DNA of 64,000 bases from NCBI GenBank assembly GCA_030533445.1, contig CM060069.1:6487924-6551923 (forward strand), in the 5' to 3' direction. The position numbers were made by a program, and so were the translations under genes. The stretch comes from Cyprinodon diabolis. Lineage: Eukaryota > Chordata > Actinopteri > Cyprinodontiformes > Cyprinodontidae. The notes below the pieces were generated by a model, which was given only the letters and a program-made list of their open reading frames with translations, did no database searches and was not told where the DNA came from. Positions 1-20,885 of the stretch are shown here, one piece after another (within the stretch, counting starts at the first letter, position 1; every line of letters begins with the position of its first letter).

Positions 1-1794
1 TACACTTCCTTCTTAGCTGAAGGACGCTGCTCTCATTCCATTCCCTAATATTTGCCACGTTCAGAATGAAGATTAGAACTGTGTATCAGCACAGAGGAAC
101 TGTCCTAATTAGATAAACTATTGTGGAAAACATCAGTTCTGCCACGCAACAGGCAGCCAATATCAAGGTTTAATAAACTCACACATCATCAGTAATAATT
201 ATCCTAACAATTGGAGGAGGCTGACGTCTAGCGTGGCCTCCAATAAAAAGAAAGTCCCTCAGGTCAGCAGAACAGCAGCTCCTGCAGGTACTGAGCTTTA
301 AGAGGAATGTCAGAGGGTCCAGAGCCCTCTCCATTGCTGCTCCATATTGATGGGAAAACCTCCCGCTGCACATCAAGGAGGCTTCTTCCCTGCCTAATTT
401 CTTCTAACATTTCTTCTCAAGACTTACTTTTATTCGCTGGCTTTAACACCGGCAGGACTTAGTTTTGGTGACGTCTATTTAGCTCAAACTAATTCTTATT
501 ATTTCCTTATTTTATGTTTTTATGCTGCATTTATTAGTATTAATATTATTATTTTAAGCTATGTTCAGCATTTTGCTTTCAGCTTTAAAGTTGTAATTTT
601 ACAGCTGCAGAGCAAGACGACCCCCTAGTGGCCAAAAGTTAAACGGTGTGCCTTTAAATCTAAAGTCAGCAGTTATTTGTTAGCAATACATAAGAACACG
701 ACTAAGTTCCTTTTTTTTCACATTTTAAAAGTCTACTCAAAATTGGTGTGATGTTTAGATGGAAATGCAGCCGTTCTGGGAATCTATGCAGCAGCTGAGG
801 ATCTCCCACTTTCATCACAGTGGCCTGGAGGAAATCTGCCCTAAGAGCCACAGAAGGGACCAAACACCTGCCCTGCAGCAGGACGCTCTGCATTAAAGCC
901 TGTAGAGTTCATGTGGTGAAATAAAGGGGATAATCATGACTGCAGGATCATCTGGAGCTGGTTTGAGTTTGACTTCCCATCGAAATGTTCCTGTTTCTAT
1001 CACCTTATACCTACAACATTCCACCCATAACTCCTGTTAGGTTGTTTTATAGCTTAAGGTAAGAGTTTTAGCATAAGAAAAAAAGCATACACACCAGAAA
1101 AAAACATGTGAATATGACTGTGTTCATGCATGTGATCCTGACATCCACCTCATTTTGGGTAATCCTAGCCTATTTTTCATGCCCAAATGGAAAAGCAAAT
1201 AACCTATGAACTGTGAGCCCAGATTACATGTGTGAAACATTATTTAAAAGCTAACACCCTCTAGTTTCTGAATATATAAATAAAAATTGGGTGAGTAGAA
1301 CACAGACCAAACTGCATGAGTTCAAACATGACTCAAAGTAGTTTTTTTTATTCTCGGAAATGATAGGTCAATTTTGAACAGCAGTAATGAAGACATGCTT
1401 GAAAAAAGGCAGGTCTCATTGTATTAAATGTGTTCTACATCATGTCAACCACAAATGCAGAACATTTCAGACCTCTAGCTACAACAGTTCCAGACCTGTA
1501 AGGTTTTGAACTTTTGGTGTCACCAGCGTCTCCAAATCTCTCCAAATGTGCCACTCAACTATTTGAACCATAATATAACATTGAAGCTTCAAAACATTTA
1601 TGAAGCCAGTATTTTTCACCTTTTTCCAGAATCGGTAACATAATGTAGAATTTTTACACCTATAATACATAAAAATCTACAAAAGATAGTGAAACTGCTG
1701 CTATTCAAGCTAAAATAAGCCCCAGTGCCTTTTCTGAGCTGTATTTTTTTTTACAGCCTTAGGCATTGTAATAAAACAAAATCAGCATCCAAAC
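1..1794. other. AT-rich non-coding stretch, presumably ash2l intron
   Basis: No exon with plausible splice sites and a recognisable protein is seen on either strand. Because the next ash2l exon after 3672 is missing from the window, this stretch is most simply read as part of a large ash2l intron. It contains only short AT-rich runs and homopolymers. Confidence 0.4.
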
Positions 1795-2745
1795 TAGGGC
1801 TGGGCGATAATTCAATAACGATATATATCGATCGATAGACGTGTGGCGCAATAGAAAAAAAGAGAGTCGATAAAAGTTCGATAAAAAAAGTAAAGCAGTT
1901 TTCCTTCCTTCTCATTGTAGCCTAGCATGTAGGTTTATGCTAGTCACTACTTCCTCCCAACCAATCACAATCGCGGACTCAGACACGCCGTAACAAAGCG
2001 CCGCCCTCTCAAACCACAACACAGAGCACATGAAGATGTCGCAGCAAGGAGAGGCGGAGGAAATTCTTCCAAAGAAGGGTTTTTGTAGTTCGCCAGTTTG
2101 GCAGTATTTCGGTTATGGCAAGTCGGACAAAAAACAAACCACAGTCATCTGTAAAATGTGTAGGGAACCAGTGAAAAAGAAGTCTGATAACACAACCAAC
2201 TTTTTTTTTTTTTTTATCATCTCAGCCGCTCACACCCGCAGGAGTACGAGCTGTGTAGGCCCCGGCGCGGCTCTCCTCCGAGGAATCTTCGGGAATTTTG
2301 GGAAAATATATATTTATTTTCAGTTCTGGGCAGTTTCCCACGTAGTTCTAACAATTGAGAGAAAAATGCTGAGGGGCCAGAAACTTCAAAGTAATAACTC
2401 AGGTTAAAGCAGGAAACGGGGGCGGCGGTGGGGGGCATTTATTTATTTGTTATATTTATTTTGGTCACTTAGTTTATTCTTTGTCAGTATTTAATAACAT
2501 AACTCAGGTCTCTTAAGTTATTTTTCTTTAAAACAATTCTGTTATGGTTAAAAAAGCTGGTTAAATAAAGATTTAATTAGAAGTTTGTGTTCTTTATTAA
2601 AATTAAATCATTTAGCAATATTATAAAAAGTCCAGGCAGAGCTGCACATAAAATATGGTTTCAAATCTTTTCAATAATTATCGATATCGATCAATATGCA
2701 TTTTTTTTTAATCGATAAGCTTTTTTTCTATATCGCCCAGCCCTA
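1795..2745 (+). mobile_element. Internally deleted hAT element with BED-finger remnant
   Basis: Termini are inverted: the left end reads TAGGGCTGGGCGATA and the right end TATCGCCCAGCCCTA. The flanks ATCCAAAC (1787-1794) and GTCCAAAC (2746-2753) are an 8-bp target duplication with one mismatch, as expected for the hAT superfamily. The interior keeps the start of a ZBED-type transposase but is far too short (951 bp) for a full one, so this is a non-autonomous deletion derivative. It sits in the ash2l gene region. Confidence 0.85.
2030..2260 (+). pseudogene. hAT transposase N-terminus (BED zinc finger), broken
   Basis: The reading frame starting at 2030 encodes an aromatic block of BED type (PVWQYFGYG) followed by a C-x2-C pair (CKMC) and a basic stretch. 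The frame is then lost in a T tract at about 2202-2215. The expected histidine part (reading S-HPQEY) follows in another frame. BED fingers are the DNA-binding N-termini of hAT transposases and ZBED proteins. No DDE or dimerisation domain remains. Confidence 0.75.
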
Positions 2746-2759
2746 GTCCAAACTTTAAA

Positions 2760-3060
2760 AAAAAAATAGGACAGTTGTGTCACTCATCTTGAAGCCGCAC
2801 GCATGGCTCCATCCGCAGCGTCTGCATCTCTCTAATGCAAGCCTGTTTACATGGTTCCCCTTTAAATACCCTCGGCACATGCAGGCTCATTTGAAACCCT
2901 ATGTCAATGGTTACAAAGCCCAACAGCCCACGTGGTCTTAACCAATAACAGCGCAGAATTAGGAAACGTAATGTTGCGCTTCACTGGCTGACAGGAAGTG
3001 ACGGGAAGTGAGATTTCAGGGACCATATCTGGCTCAAATCACATAAAAATATGCAAACAC
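2760..3060. promoter_or_regulatory. Promoter-like patch with paired ETS sites (tentative)
   Basis: This patch is less AT-rich than its surroundings. It contains a CCAAT-type box (AACCAATAAC near 2940) and two ETS-like GGAAGTG cores 10 bp apart (about 2993-3010). No gene start is recognised next to it. It could be part of a decayed repeat rather than a promoter. Confidence 0.2.
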
Positions 3061-3671
3061 TTTTGTCTTGTAGGTAAAAAGACATTGTAAAGAACCGTAC
3101 TAAACATTGCGGAGGGAAAAAATCGAGGAAATAAGTGTTAGGAAGTAAATATTAGCAAGATGCTGAAAGTTAGCTATGACCAGCTAACTTTTCTGATGCC
3201 AACAACCGGACGTTATAGATGATTTTCTCATCATGGAATATTCTTATTACTAATATACTCCATTACTTTAATCTGTGGATCCTTATGGATGAATGGAGTA
3301 TAAAGAATTGAAGATTGGATTTATAAAACGGCTTCTGGATGCATTCAAAGGTATGTAGCTGTGGCTGCTTTGTGATGTTTACATTTTGATGTGCTGCTCT
3401 ATCAGTGTTTATTGGTGCTCGCTGTGTCCATAAAATGAACTTGCTGGTTAAATTGTGGAGAATCTAAGCTTTCAAATGGTGTTTAACATGCCTATAGTGG
3501 AAAAAATGAATTTCATGCTAACCCCACTTAACACAAACACTATAGACGTTTAATAAAATAAACTAAAACCCCTCAATCACCCCTGTTTCTTGTCTTAATT
3601 CATATTAAAAATCAATCAGTTTAATGAACGTTGAGCTACGGTTGCTTCAGTTTGGTTCTCTTCAGTCTTAC

Positions 3672-12847
<9,176 letters not shown>

Positions 12848-12854
12848 GTTTGAG

Positions 12855-12910
12855 AATCAATGAAAACAAGAAAGTATCGCGAGAGCGCGACTTCCGCTCT
12901 TTGATGAAGG
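12855..12910 (-). promoter_or_regulatory. ash2l: ash2l core promoter with TCTCGCGA-type element and ETS site
   Basis: Just upstream of the ash2l ATG (12847), the minus strand reads a CTCTCGCGATA box (around 12875-12885) and a GCGGAAGT ETS site (12890-12897). TCTCGCGAGA-type boxes and ETS sites are typical of TATA-less housekeeping promoters. No TATA box is seen. The transcription start is not determined. Confidence 0.55.
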
Positions 12911-12989
12911 CAATAGCGCCACCACAGGTTCAAAGGAGAACTGCTGCAAATAGAGACAAACCCCAGGCAAAATGTCTTTTTTAAAACCA

Positions 12990-13640
12990 GAATATTGTAC
13001 AGATTATTACGGATTATTATAAATACGGATTACTTGAGTTGATATATGACTTAAAATCTCAATGGCATTAAAGTTTGTGAATGTAAATAAATATATAATG
13101 ATACAAGTCACACATACAAAAAAAAAAAATTCTCCAAAATATAAAAGAAAAATGTATTGTGATGCAAACAAATCAAATACAAGCTTTAAGATTTTGTGAA
13201 CGTATAGAGCAAAATAGTTAAAGGGGCAGAAAAACAAAAATAAATAAGGCAAGTTTAGTACTTTAGGTATTTGAAATTTGTTTTTACTTATTTGGTAGAT
13301 GTAAAAATAACATCAAATAACAATAGAAGAATGACATTAAAAAAAACATAAGTCCTTAAAATATCTTACATATCATAATAAAAAAGAATACCACAAATAA
13401 AGAGAAACAAAAATGTATATTTTTAAAAAATAAAATAACAGTAGGATTAGCAAAAGAAAGTTTATATTGTCTGCCCCTAAGCACGCTAAATTCTTCCTTT
13501 CTGCAATTCAGATTTTCCTAATAACATTTTAATCCTGGTGTGTTGTTAGACCCTTTTCTGTTTTTAACTTACTAAAAAAAAAAAAAAACTTTCTGCTCTC
13601 TCTTCTTTTTCTCGTCATAGTAGCTTCATCTGGTCTGTTC
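12990..13640. other. AT-rich intergenic stretch upstream of ash2l
   Basis: There are no exons and no divergent gene start next to the ash2l promoter. The only features are AT-rich low-complexity sequence and A runs. Confidence 0.4.
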
Positions 13641-14276
13641 CTGTTTGGCTGTGACTCCATCCTGGAGAGATATATCCATGGAGGGACACACAGATCTATA
13701 CAGGCTAGACAACGGCACCCTGACTGCCATTAGGTATTGGGATGAAATCCTTGCACCCATTGTCAGACCCTATACTGGTGCTGGGTTCCTCCTAGTGCAC
13801 GACAATGCCCGGCCTCATGTGGGGAGAGTATGCAGGCAGTTCCTGGAGGATGAAGGAATTGATACCATTGATTGGCCCCCACGCTCGCCTGACCTAAATC
13901 CAATAGAACACCTCTGGGACATTATGTTTTGATCCAACTGATGCCGCCAGGTTGCATCTAAGACTGTCCAGGAGCTCAGTGATACCCTGGTCCAGATCTG
14001 GGAGGAGATACCCCAGGATGCCATCCGTCGTCTCATTAGTGTTACTGAATACCATTTTAAATTGCTGCAATGAAATTTCAGCAAAATGGACTAGCCTGCC
14101 GCATCATTTTTTCTCTGTAATTTTTGTCATTTTCATTTCCATCAAATGATGTGGCATCCTTTTGTTCCTAACACATCACCCAGTCCATATCAGTATAAAT
14201 AAACAGTAAGATTTTTTTGCCCCATTGAGATCTGATGTGTTTTCAAAGTGTTCCTTTAATTTTCTTGAGCAGTGTA
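13640..14276 (+). mobile_element. 5'-truncated Tc1-like transposon
   Basis: A decayed Tc1/mariner transposase fragment is followed by a non-coding tail ending TTTTCTTGAGCAGTGTA, which I recognise as a Tc1-type terminal inverted repeat next to a TA dinucleotide. The matching left terminus is not found upstream, so the copy is truncated. Confidence 0.8.
13645..14084 (+). pseudogene. Tc1-like transposase, C-terminal catalytic half, with stops
   Basis: The open part (13645-13932) carries the block LLVHDNARPH with the second catalytic Asp, and SPDLNPIEHLW with the catalytic Glu. There are 34 residues between them, matching the DD34E class. A TGA follows at 13930 and further stops come soon after, but similarity (TVQELSDTLVQIWEEIPQ) continues in the same region. 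The N-terminal paired-type DNA-binding domains are absent. It is non-functional. Confidence 0.85.
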
Positions 14277-14279
14277 TAA

Positions 14280-15910
14280 AATAAAAACCCCTGCAGAAGA
14301 AACACTTCTCCAAATCGATATTTTTAGCATAATGCAAATAAAAGGAAACTTCCTCTGATTAATGTATATATTAGAGAAAGCAATTGATCTTCCACTGACA
14401 ATATTGACTATTTATTGTATATTCTCATCTCTGAATAGCTAGATAACGTTTGAGAGATTAAGCACAACTTTTACGCAAGTAGAAGTAGAGGAACTTCACA
14501 AGAATATTAGTCGAATAAAAGTAAAAAGTGTCATGCAGGAAAATTTGTCCTAAAATAAAAAAAAAATAAAAATATTTCTTCAGTAAATGTAACTAAATAA
14601 ATGTAATTAGTTACTACTCAAAGCACCAGATCCCTCCTGTTCAGAGTGCAATAATATAAAATAACTTATGTAAAAGAACGGTCTCTTAAGTAAAAAAGTT
14701 ACTCAAATTAAAACAAAAATTATCTCCGCAAAATTTTTGTTTCAATAAAAGTTAATAGTTACTTTTTTGTAAGAAGAAAAAAATCCCTCCGGTGTTTCAT
14801 TAAAAAGTAGAGAGATTTTAGCCTTAAACGTTGCAATAAATAGGAGAAATTAACCTTTAAGGAAACAAGTTTATTCTCAACAACAATGTTTTATTTGGTA
14901 AAATGGTAACGTCCTTATGTAGCATTTTATACTGCTTCTCTATTTTCAAGATACTTAATCACCCATTGATAAAAATATTCACACTGACATGTAAATATTT
15001 AGTTTTACATTTGTTTTGGTTTTGTTTTTTTGTTACATTGTTTCTTTACGTCAAATTATAAACACAAATCTAATCCCATTTATGTATAACATGTATTTAA
15101 ATATATGTAGTGTTTAGAAAGTCCAGTTGAAAAGGACTGATTTGTGTCGCTATTGGCTGTAATTAACAGAGGGGCAGAGAGAGAAAGTCCTGGAAGAGAG
15201 AATTGAATTCTGAATGGAAGAATCATCTCCACTTCACCACTGGACCGCATGCCATCCTACTTAACATCTAATAACTCACATAAACTTTGCCATTACTTTC
15301 CAGAGCGTCACAGAGTCAGCACCGAAGCTAAATGGTGTTTGACACAAACTTCCAGACATGTCAATATAATTCTTTACATTCACCCTCCTCATTGTTTAAC
15401 CCCCTGGTTTTATTGCTCTCCAGTGAAAAAAGCAACAGGAAACCAGGCTCTCTGTGGATGGAGGACCACCCCACACCCCTCTGTGTTATTAAGATGTTCG
15501 CTGGGTTGTTCAATCACCAGTTTAACGACGACTATTACAAAAGCAAAGTGTGTCAGCAGAGGTTGCACAAAAGAGCGCTGGAATGCTAAAAGCATCCCTG
15601 GGAGTTGTTCTAAACGCCCCAAAGTGATTGTTGAGGAGTTAACGGTGGTGCGTCCTCCCCTTTCTTCTTCTAAGGGAGACACATCTGCTACATCTGGATG
15701 AAGATGTAACTTTCTACAATCAGTCCACATTTATCAGTACATCATGCAATGATTCTATGATAAACTTCCAGGGATCAGCTGGAGTACAATTCTTTTGCAG
15801 TTTTAAGCACAAAGGTTTGCTTCAGTTACAGTTGTAAGTCTGTTGGATCTGTCAATGTTTCATTCGTAATTTCTGCCCGGTCATCTATGAAAAATAGCTT
15901 AAGCTGTAAT
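14280..15910. other. Intergenic, AT-rich with one unexplained open region
   Basis: 14280-15240 is AT-rich, with degraded hAT-like traces such as GTAAAAAAGTTACTCAAAT. At 15249-15701 two overlapping plus-strand frames (150 and 85 codons) are open and base composition is less AT-rich. Neither frame resembles a family that I recognise, and no splice context supports either. Confidence 0.3.
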
Positions 15911-16079
15911 GAGCAGTGGTTTAAAAAATACTAACATTTGTTACTTAAGTAGAAATATAGATACTGCAGTTTAAAAACATTCTGGTAAAAGTTGAAGTAT
16001 CAACTTGACCTCTTTACTCAAGTAATAGTAAAAAATGCGCTCCAAAAACTACTTAAAGTATAAAACTATAAAGTAACCT

Positions 16080-16352
16080 TTAAAAAAACAGCCAGATGCC
16101 ACTATATGAATTGAAAGCTATTTTGTAAAATTCTTTGAGATAGGGCCAAGGATGAGGGAGGTCTTGTTGGTCTCCATCTCCCGATACGCTCTCGCCTGTG
16201 TCCGACCTTCCAGACATTTCAACATCTTTTTCTGAATCCAACATTGTAGCATGGCATAGACGATTCACGTTTGCAGTTTGAAGAACACCTGCTTGCTTCT
16301 GATGATTTCCTTTAGCTAACCAATGAGTGTTTGCGTTATATGACTCATCCAA
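16080..16352 (-). pseudogene. Possible hAT transposase N-terminal fragment
   Basis: The minus-strand frame ends in a block reading HPWPYLKEFYKI after an acidic, Ser-rich leader. A P-W-P-Y-L block followed by aromatic residues is common at the start of one group of fish hAT transposases. No zinc ligands or catalytic domain are present. The assignment is tentative and rests on that short motif plus its position inside a hAT-like element. Confidence 0.35.
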
Positions 16353-16412
16353 TTACACTAGTTTTCACTAGATGTTGATGTTGAATGATCTGCATTGGAT
16401 GGCGCACGTGAC

Positions 16413-17034
16413 CAGTGTTGTATAGTAACAAAGTAAATATACTTCACTACTGTACTTAAGTATATTTTGGAGTACTTTATACTTTCCAAGAGTATACATT
16501 TTTTTTTTTAAACTTTCACTTTTACTTCACTACATTTACGAACTTAATTGCATACTTTTACTCCGATACATTTTCAATGTTTGGTTTAGTTACTAAGTAA
16601 AAAAAAAAAAAAAAGAGCGAGAGAGCGAGAGAAACGCAAGTGTTTTGACCCCACCTACTGACTACAAAGTCGGGTCTTGCCTGGGCTTGTTCATCAACAC
16701 CAATAGGATACGCCTGTTTTGCAAAGCCAGTCTAAATTTATCCTACACTTGGTTGTTTATATTATTTTATGTGAATTTAACCTTCAAAGTTTACCAAAAT
16801 GTTTTAAAAAAAATGTCATTAAAACTGCACTTACTTTTTACTTATACTTTTCACTACATTACTTAAGTACATCTATTTTTACAGTAATTCTTATACTTAA
16901 GTAAAAGTCATTTCAGATACTTTAAGACTTTAAGACATTTCAGTTAGTGACTTGGACTTTTACCAAAGTCATATTTTGGAGAGGTACCTATACTTTTACT
17001 TGACACCAAGATTTCAGTAATTCATACAACACTG
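16413..17034. mobile_element. Non-autonomous hAT-like element with CAGTGTTGTAT ends
   Basis: The left end is CAGTGTTGTATAGTAAC and the right end ATTCATACAACACTG, giving 11-bp inverted termini. Flanking octamers CACGTGAC and CACAGGAC agree at 6 of 8 positions, a weak target duplication. The interior is non-coding and full of ACTTAAGTA/TACTTAAGT motifs. Confidence 0.6.
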
Positions 17035-17226
17035 CACAGGACGTGAAATGAATATAAACGTTAAACCAAAGCCAAGAGTAACGAGTAACGTTTGTTTTAA
17101 AAATGTAAGGAATAGAAAGTACAGATACTTGTGTAAAAGATAAGTAATGGAGTAAAGTATAGATACCTAAAAAGTGTACTTAAGTACAGTAACAAAGTAT
17201 TTGTACTTCATTACTTGACACCTCTT

Positions 17227-18091
17227 GTAATAAGCTCAGATAGTAGGACCCAGAGTTCATGGCAAGTTTGTGATTACTTAAAAGGTGTTTATTTATAGAA
17301 CAGAGCTGTGGATCTGCAGTAGCTGCGAGGGGAAGGTGGGACACCGCCCATCACTAGCAACTCTGGTTAGAGAGAAACACAGGTAAGTGACCATGATAAT
17401 CAGATGGAAGATGATAATCCATGAGAGTCACTTACCTGGTTTAACATTTCAGTCCATCTCCTTAGAGCGGGGTAGGATTCAGCTGAGGGACTCCCAATGA
17501 GATGCGACGGACACGACCCAGAGTGAACCAGATGCAGCAGCCCCACTGAACAGGCAGGGTCCGAGCCAGGCCAGGGAAAGCAGGAGTCCGTAGCCCAGTT
17601 AGGGGTTCCGATCAGAACAGGAAAAGACAGGTTCAGGGTTCCAACAGTCCAACAGTGAGTTCAGCAGTACGTTCAGATGGGAACAGGCAAGCCTAGTAGT
17701 TGAGAGGCAGAACAAGGCACGACATCAGGAAAACTACAGTACTCTAAAACTTGCTCCCTCCACCGAGCCAAAATAGGAACAGGGCACGCTCAGCGGATAA
17801 GAGCCGGGACATAATCAGGACCAACTACGACAAAACTAAAAACCTCTCTCAACACTGGCTTCCAAGAACGAGAACATAAACAATGGGAAAAAATTCAAAC
17901 ACAGCAACAAAATCTCCAAGTCAGCAACACAAACTCAAAAAACAATGATCAGGCCCCGATAGCTGAGACTGAGGCATAAATAAAGCAGCAGGAGAAGGTG
18001 GATTAGATGAGTGATAATTGGTAACCGGGCAGAGTTAGACAGGTGAATGAAATTAGCAATTAGGTCAGCTGTCAGAGACATGACTATGACA
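17227..18091 (-). mobile_element. Probable degraded solo LTR (Gypsy-like)
   Basis: The arrangement resembles the better-bounded solo LTRs at 25290 and 35191. There is a left GACCCAGAG-type block, then a TTTATTTATAGAACAG block that would be a polyadenylation region on the minus strand, and a right end CATGACTATGACA. The left terminus is not a clean TGTCATG and no target duplication is visible. Confidence 0.35.
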
Positions 18092-18790
18092 TAAGCTTCT
18101 TTAGATTGAAAGCACAGCAACTGTGATGAGGTTTTTTGTTTTTTATTGTTGTAAACATCACAAGTATACAATGAATTATTACCACTGATCCATTCTTTGG
18201 AACTTATACATACCTTTATGAGCTTTTCTCCTTCATTAGCTTTAGTCCCTTTGTTTATATAAAACTGGTGAGTTTACAATGGTTGCTGGGCAACAACATT
18301 AAACTAATTAAATAATGGAAAAAGAAAATAATAATAATGATGATGACATTTTCTGTCTGGGGGAGGGTCTTTCACTCACTAGCACTATTGGCACTATTGT
18401 ATCAGACAGTCTGTTCTTAGAGGCAACCTGCCCTCCATCTGCAGTTATGCGTTGTCAAAATCACATGCAAACTTTATGACGTCATCAAAATACTTCAAAT
18501 TAATAAGGACACTTAAGCCACTGTGTGAGTATGTCACCATGATTAGTGCCATCCTAATAATGCTGGCAGTGAGGAAGGAACTAGAACAAGGAGGCAGGAT
18601 GCTTCCAAGTGCCAGTGCAGTTAGTGTAAGGACTTCCTGATGTTATAGCTGCTGCTAGGAGCTATATTGTTGTCTAATCCTTTGCATGTTATGACATTTA
18701 GGTACAGCTCCCTTCACTGAATTGTATACATTGTAATGTATGAAATTCATTGCAGTACAATATAATGTATTGCAATGTTTTGACAAGTGG
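18092..18790. other. Intergenic, nothing recognised
   Basis: AT-rich sequence with no gene. A short self-similar motif (TGTATTGCAATG-like, around 18725-18780) is the only structure seen. Confidence 0.35.
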
Positions 18791-18801
18791 CTACATTTGT
18801 G

Positions 18802-19345
18802 TAACCTGACTCCGCCAGATGGATTTGCTCCGCATATCCATCTGGAAACCTTCCGTTGAAGTAATTTTGGGAAGGGGCGAAAATACTGGTTAGCTGATTG
18901 GCCTATTTTGGTGATAGACGGGCCAAATAAACTAATCAGATCAACGAAGCATATGACGTACTAACAAAGCGACGACGAAAACACAACCACAAGCCAGGCT
19001 ACTCTTGCCGAAACCAGTCGGGAGAAGAGCAAAAACATCTTTTCCTCTGTGAAAAGCCTCCAGAGCAGTGTTTTGCTCTTCTTTCAGTGAAGAAATACTC
19101 TGTAATTCCGATAAAACTTGCTCGATAGCCACGCTAACGCTAGTTTCATCGGCTGAAGCCGCCATGTTCTTTAGACTGAACGGTCGTGCTTCTCGTTGCG
19201 CCACACCTCAACCCGCCTCAAAGCCAACGCTGATTGGACGTTCGTTTGGTGAACGGCTCCAAATTTTCTTCAACGGAGAGTCTTCAGAATCATTAGCGAG
19301 TGAAATCTTGAAAGCTCGCGAGATCAGGATGGTCTCACGAGGCTA
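18802..19345 (-). mobile_element. Helicase-remnant element, copy B, perfect 9-bp duplication
   Basis: Termini read inward as TAACCT (left) and TAGCCT (right). The nonamer ACATTTGTG is duplicated exactly at 18793-18801 and 19346-19354. The minus strand carries an ATG-initiated frame with an intact Walker A motif. The sequence differs from copies A and C outside the coding part, so this is another subfamily with the same architecture. Confidence 0.8.
18941..19204 (-). pseudogene. RecQ-like helicase N-terminal fragment ending just after motif I
   Basis: The 87-codon frame begins at an ATG and reads SSLKEEQNTALEAF, then GKDVFALLPTGFGKSS. The first segment has the character of the Q-containing motif 0 of RecQ-type helicases. 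The second is a Walker A motif (motif I) with intact GxGKS. Frame continuity with any helicase stops right after GKSS, and the DExH box and all later motifs are missing, so it cannot be an active helicase. It is the coding remnant of an internally deleted element. Confidence 0.65.
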
Positions 19346-19705
19346 ACATTTGTGTAGCTTTTGTTTTTTGTAGTTCTTTTCCAGAAGGCTGTAGTCCCAA
19401 ATCGACTAGAATCAATTATGTGCGTTTCCATTGTATAATGACGTCCATAAGGCTGACGGCTGTCTGGATTCAGCACAGCAGTCCAGAGCTTCTGTCCTAC
19501 CCTGGATAGAGATATTACTGTTGACCCCATGAAATGTGAAAGAAGCTAGGAACAGGAGGTAGGAGCTATGAGGAGCTATGAGGTATTCCAATCAGAGCCA
19601 TGCGCCATATGGAAAAAAAATTTGTCTGGGGGCATTGAAAGGTCTTCTTTAAGAGTTTGGTAGAAATGCTTGGTCTTTAGTATTCAGTCTTTTGAAAAGT
19701 TTACA

Positions 19706-19932
19706 CACTGGAAAACCATTCTAGAAATAAGGGAACATTTCTTAAATTAAGTGTTTTAATAAGTTTTTACTCTTAAAATAAGATAATTTAATAATATACT
19801 CTTGAAATAAGACACTGCAATTGTTTTCCTTTTTTTAATGAAAATTATATTCTTCCATTGGCAAAGAGTGTCTTTTACCTCGTCAATCCAAGAATAAATG
19901 CACTTATCTAGATTTCATTTTTTTTTTCAGTG
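19706..19932. repeat. Palindromic AT-rich MITE-like repeat, copy 4 (reverse orientation)
   Basis: It starts CACTGGAAAACCATTC and ends TTTTTTTTTCAGTG. The block order (CTAGAAATAAG first, TATCTAGATTTC last) is reversed relative to the copies at 6601 and 7438. It is shorter, with parts of the right half missing. Confidence 0.65.
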
Positions 19933-20661
19933 CACCAGTAAAATTAGCACTATTGTAACTTTTTTTACTCAAGTAAACGTAAAGTCTTTATCAAATAAAT
20001 TCTTCTAGTAAGATTAAAAAGCTGGTAAATGGTAAAATGGCTACTCAAGTACTTAGTATTTATTGGCTGATAACATCTGATTTAATATTTAACTCTTTGA
20101 TGTTTCTAAGAAATTGTTTTTTTACATGATTACAGTATAAATCTGCAGAAGAAACATTTACACATTAATTTTCTTAAAGAAATTAATACAAAGTTGATAA
20201 TTCATGTTAGATATAGAAGAATAAAGAACTTATATACTGTTAGCCATAGCTTCACCTTAACTCCAGAATTTTGGCTTAAAATAAGCAACAACAACAAGAA
20301 ATGGAAAACAATTTGCCAATAGAACAAGTGAAAATAAACTTGACAAGACAAACTTGACAAGACGTTTTAAATATAAAAAAAGAAATGTTAAATCTTGACA
20401 CAAAAACTAATTTTTGACTAAAAAAATCACTACAGCTTACAGCTTTTAAATCTTATAATAAGCTTAAGATGCTCAAAGGTAATAATAACCTTCTCCTAAA
20501 ATGTTGCACCTTACATGTCATCATTTAGTTTTAAGATTTATTCAACTCATTCTTAGTAACATAAATGTGACAATAATTTAGATTCAGGTGTCAAATCTAC
20601 TTTAGATTAGAAAACTGACATTTAAGGAAGAAGAATCTTAAGTTAGTTTTTCTAACCATCA

Positions 20662-20885
20662 CACTGCAAACGTATCTATATAAAAATAAGTCAACAATTC
20701 TTAAAATAAGTGTATTTATCCCTAATTTGAGCAGAAAAATAAGAGAATTTGCCAATGGAATGGGTTTTTTTCCCCCCAAAAAATAAAATAATTAGATATT
20801 ATGCACGTAAAATAAGAAACCGCAGTTGTTGTTTTTTTTGTTATTTTGAGAAAAATTGACTTACTTAGGTTTAATTTTTTTGCAA
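20662..20885. repeat. Palindromic AT-rich MITE-like repeat, copy 5 (partial)
   Basis: It starts CACTGCAAACGTATC and contains the family block GCCAATGGAATGG. The right half is disrupted and grades into a different dispersed repeat from about 20855. Confidence 0.55.

Larger units (their letters stand above)
15914..17226. mobile_element. hAT-like element relic with a nested second element
   Basis: The left part (CAGTGGTTTAAAAAATAC, then GTTACTTAAGTAGAAATA) and the right part (ending TTACTTGACACCTCT) are made of the repeated ACTTAAGTA-type motifs typical of several fish hAT families. Between them lie a minus-strand transposase fragment (16080-16352) and a second bounded element (16413-17034). 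The two outer ends may derive from related rather than identical elements. Confidence 0.5.
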
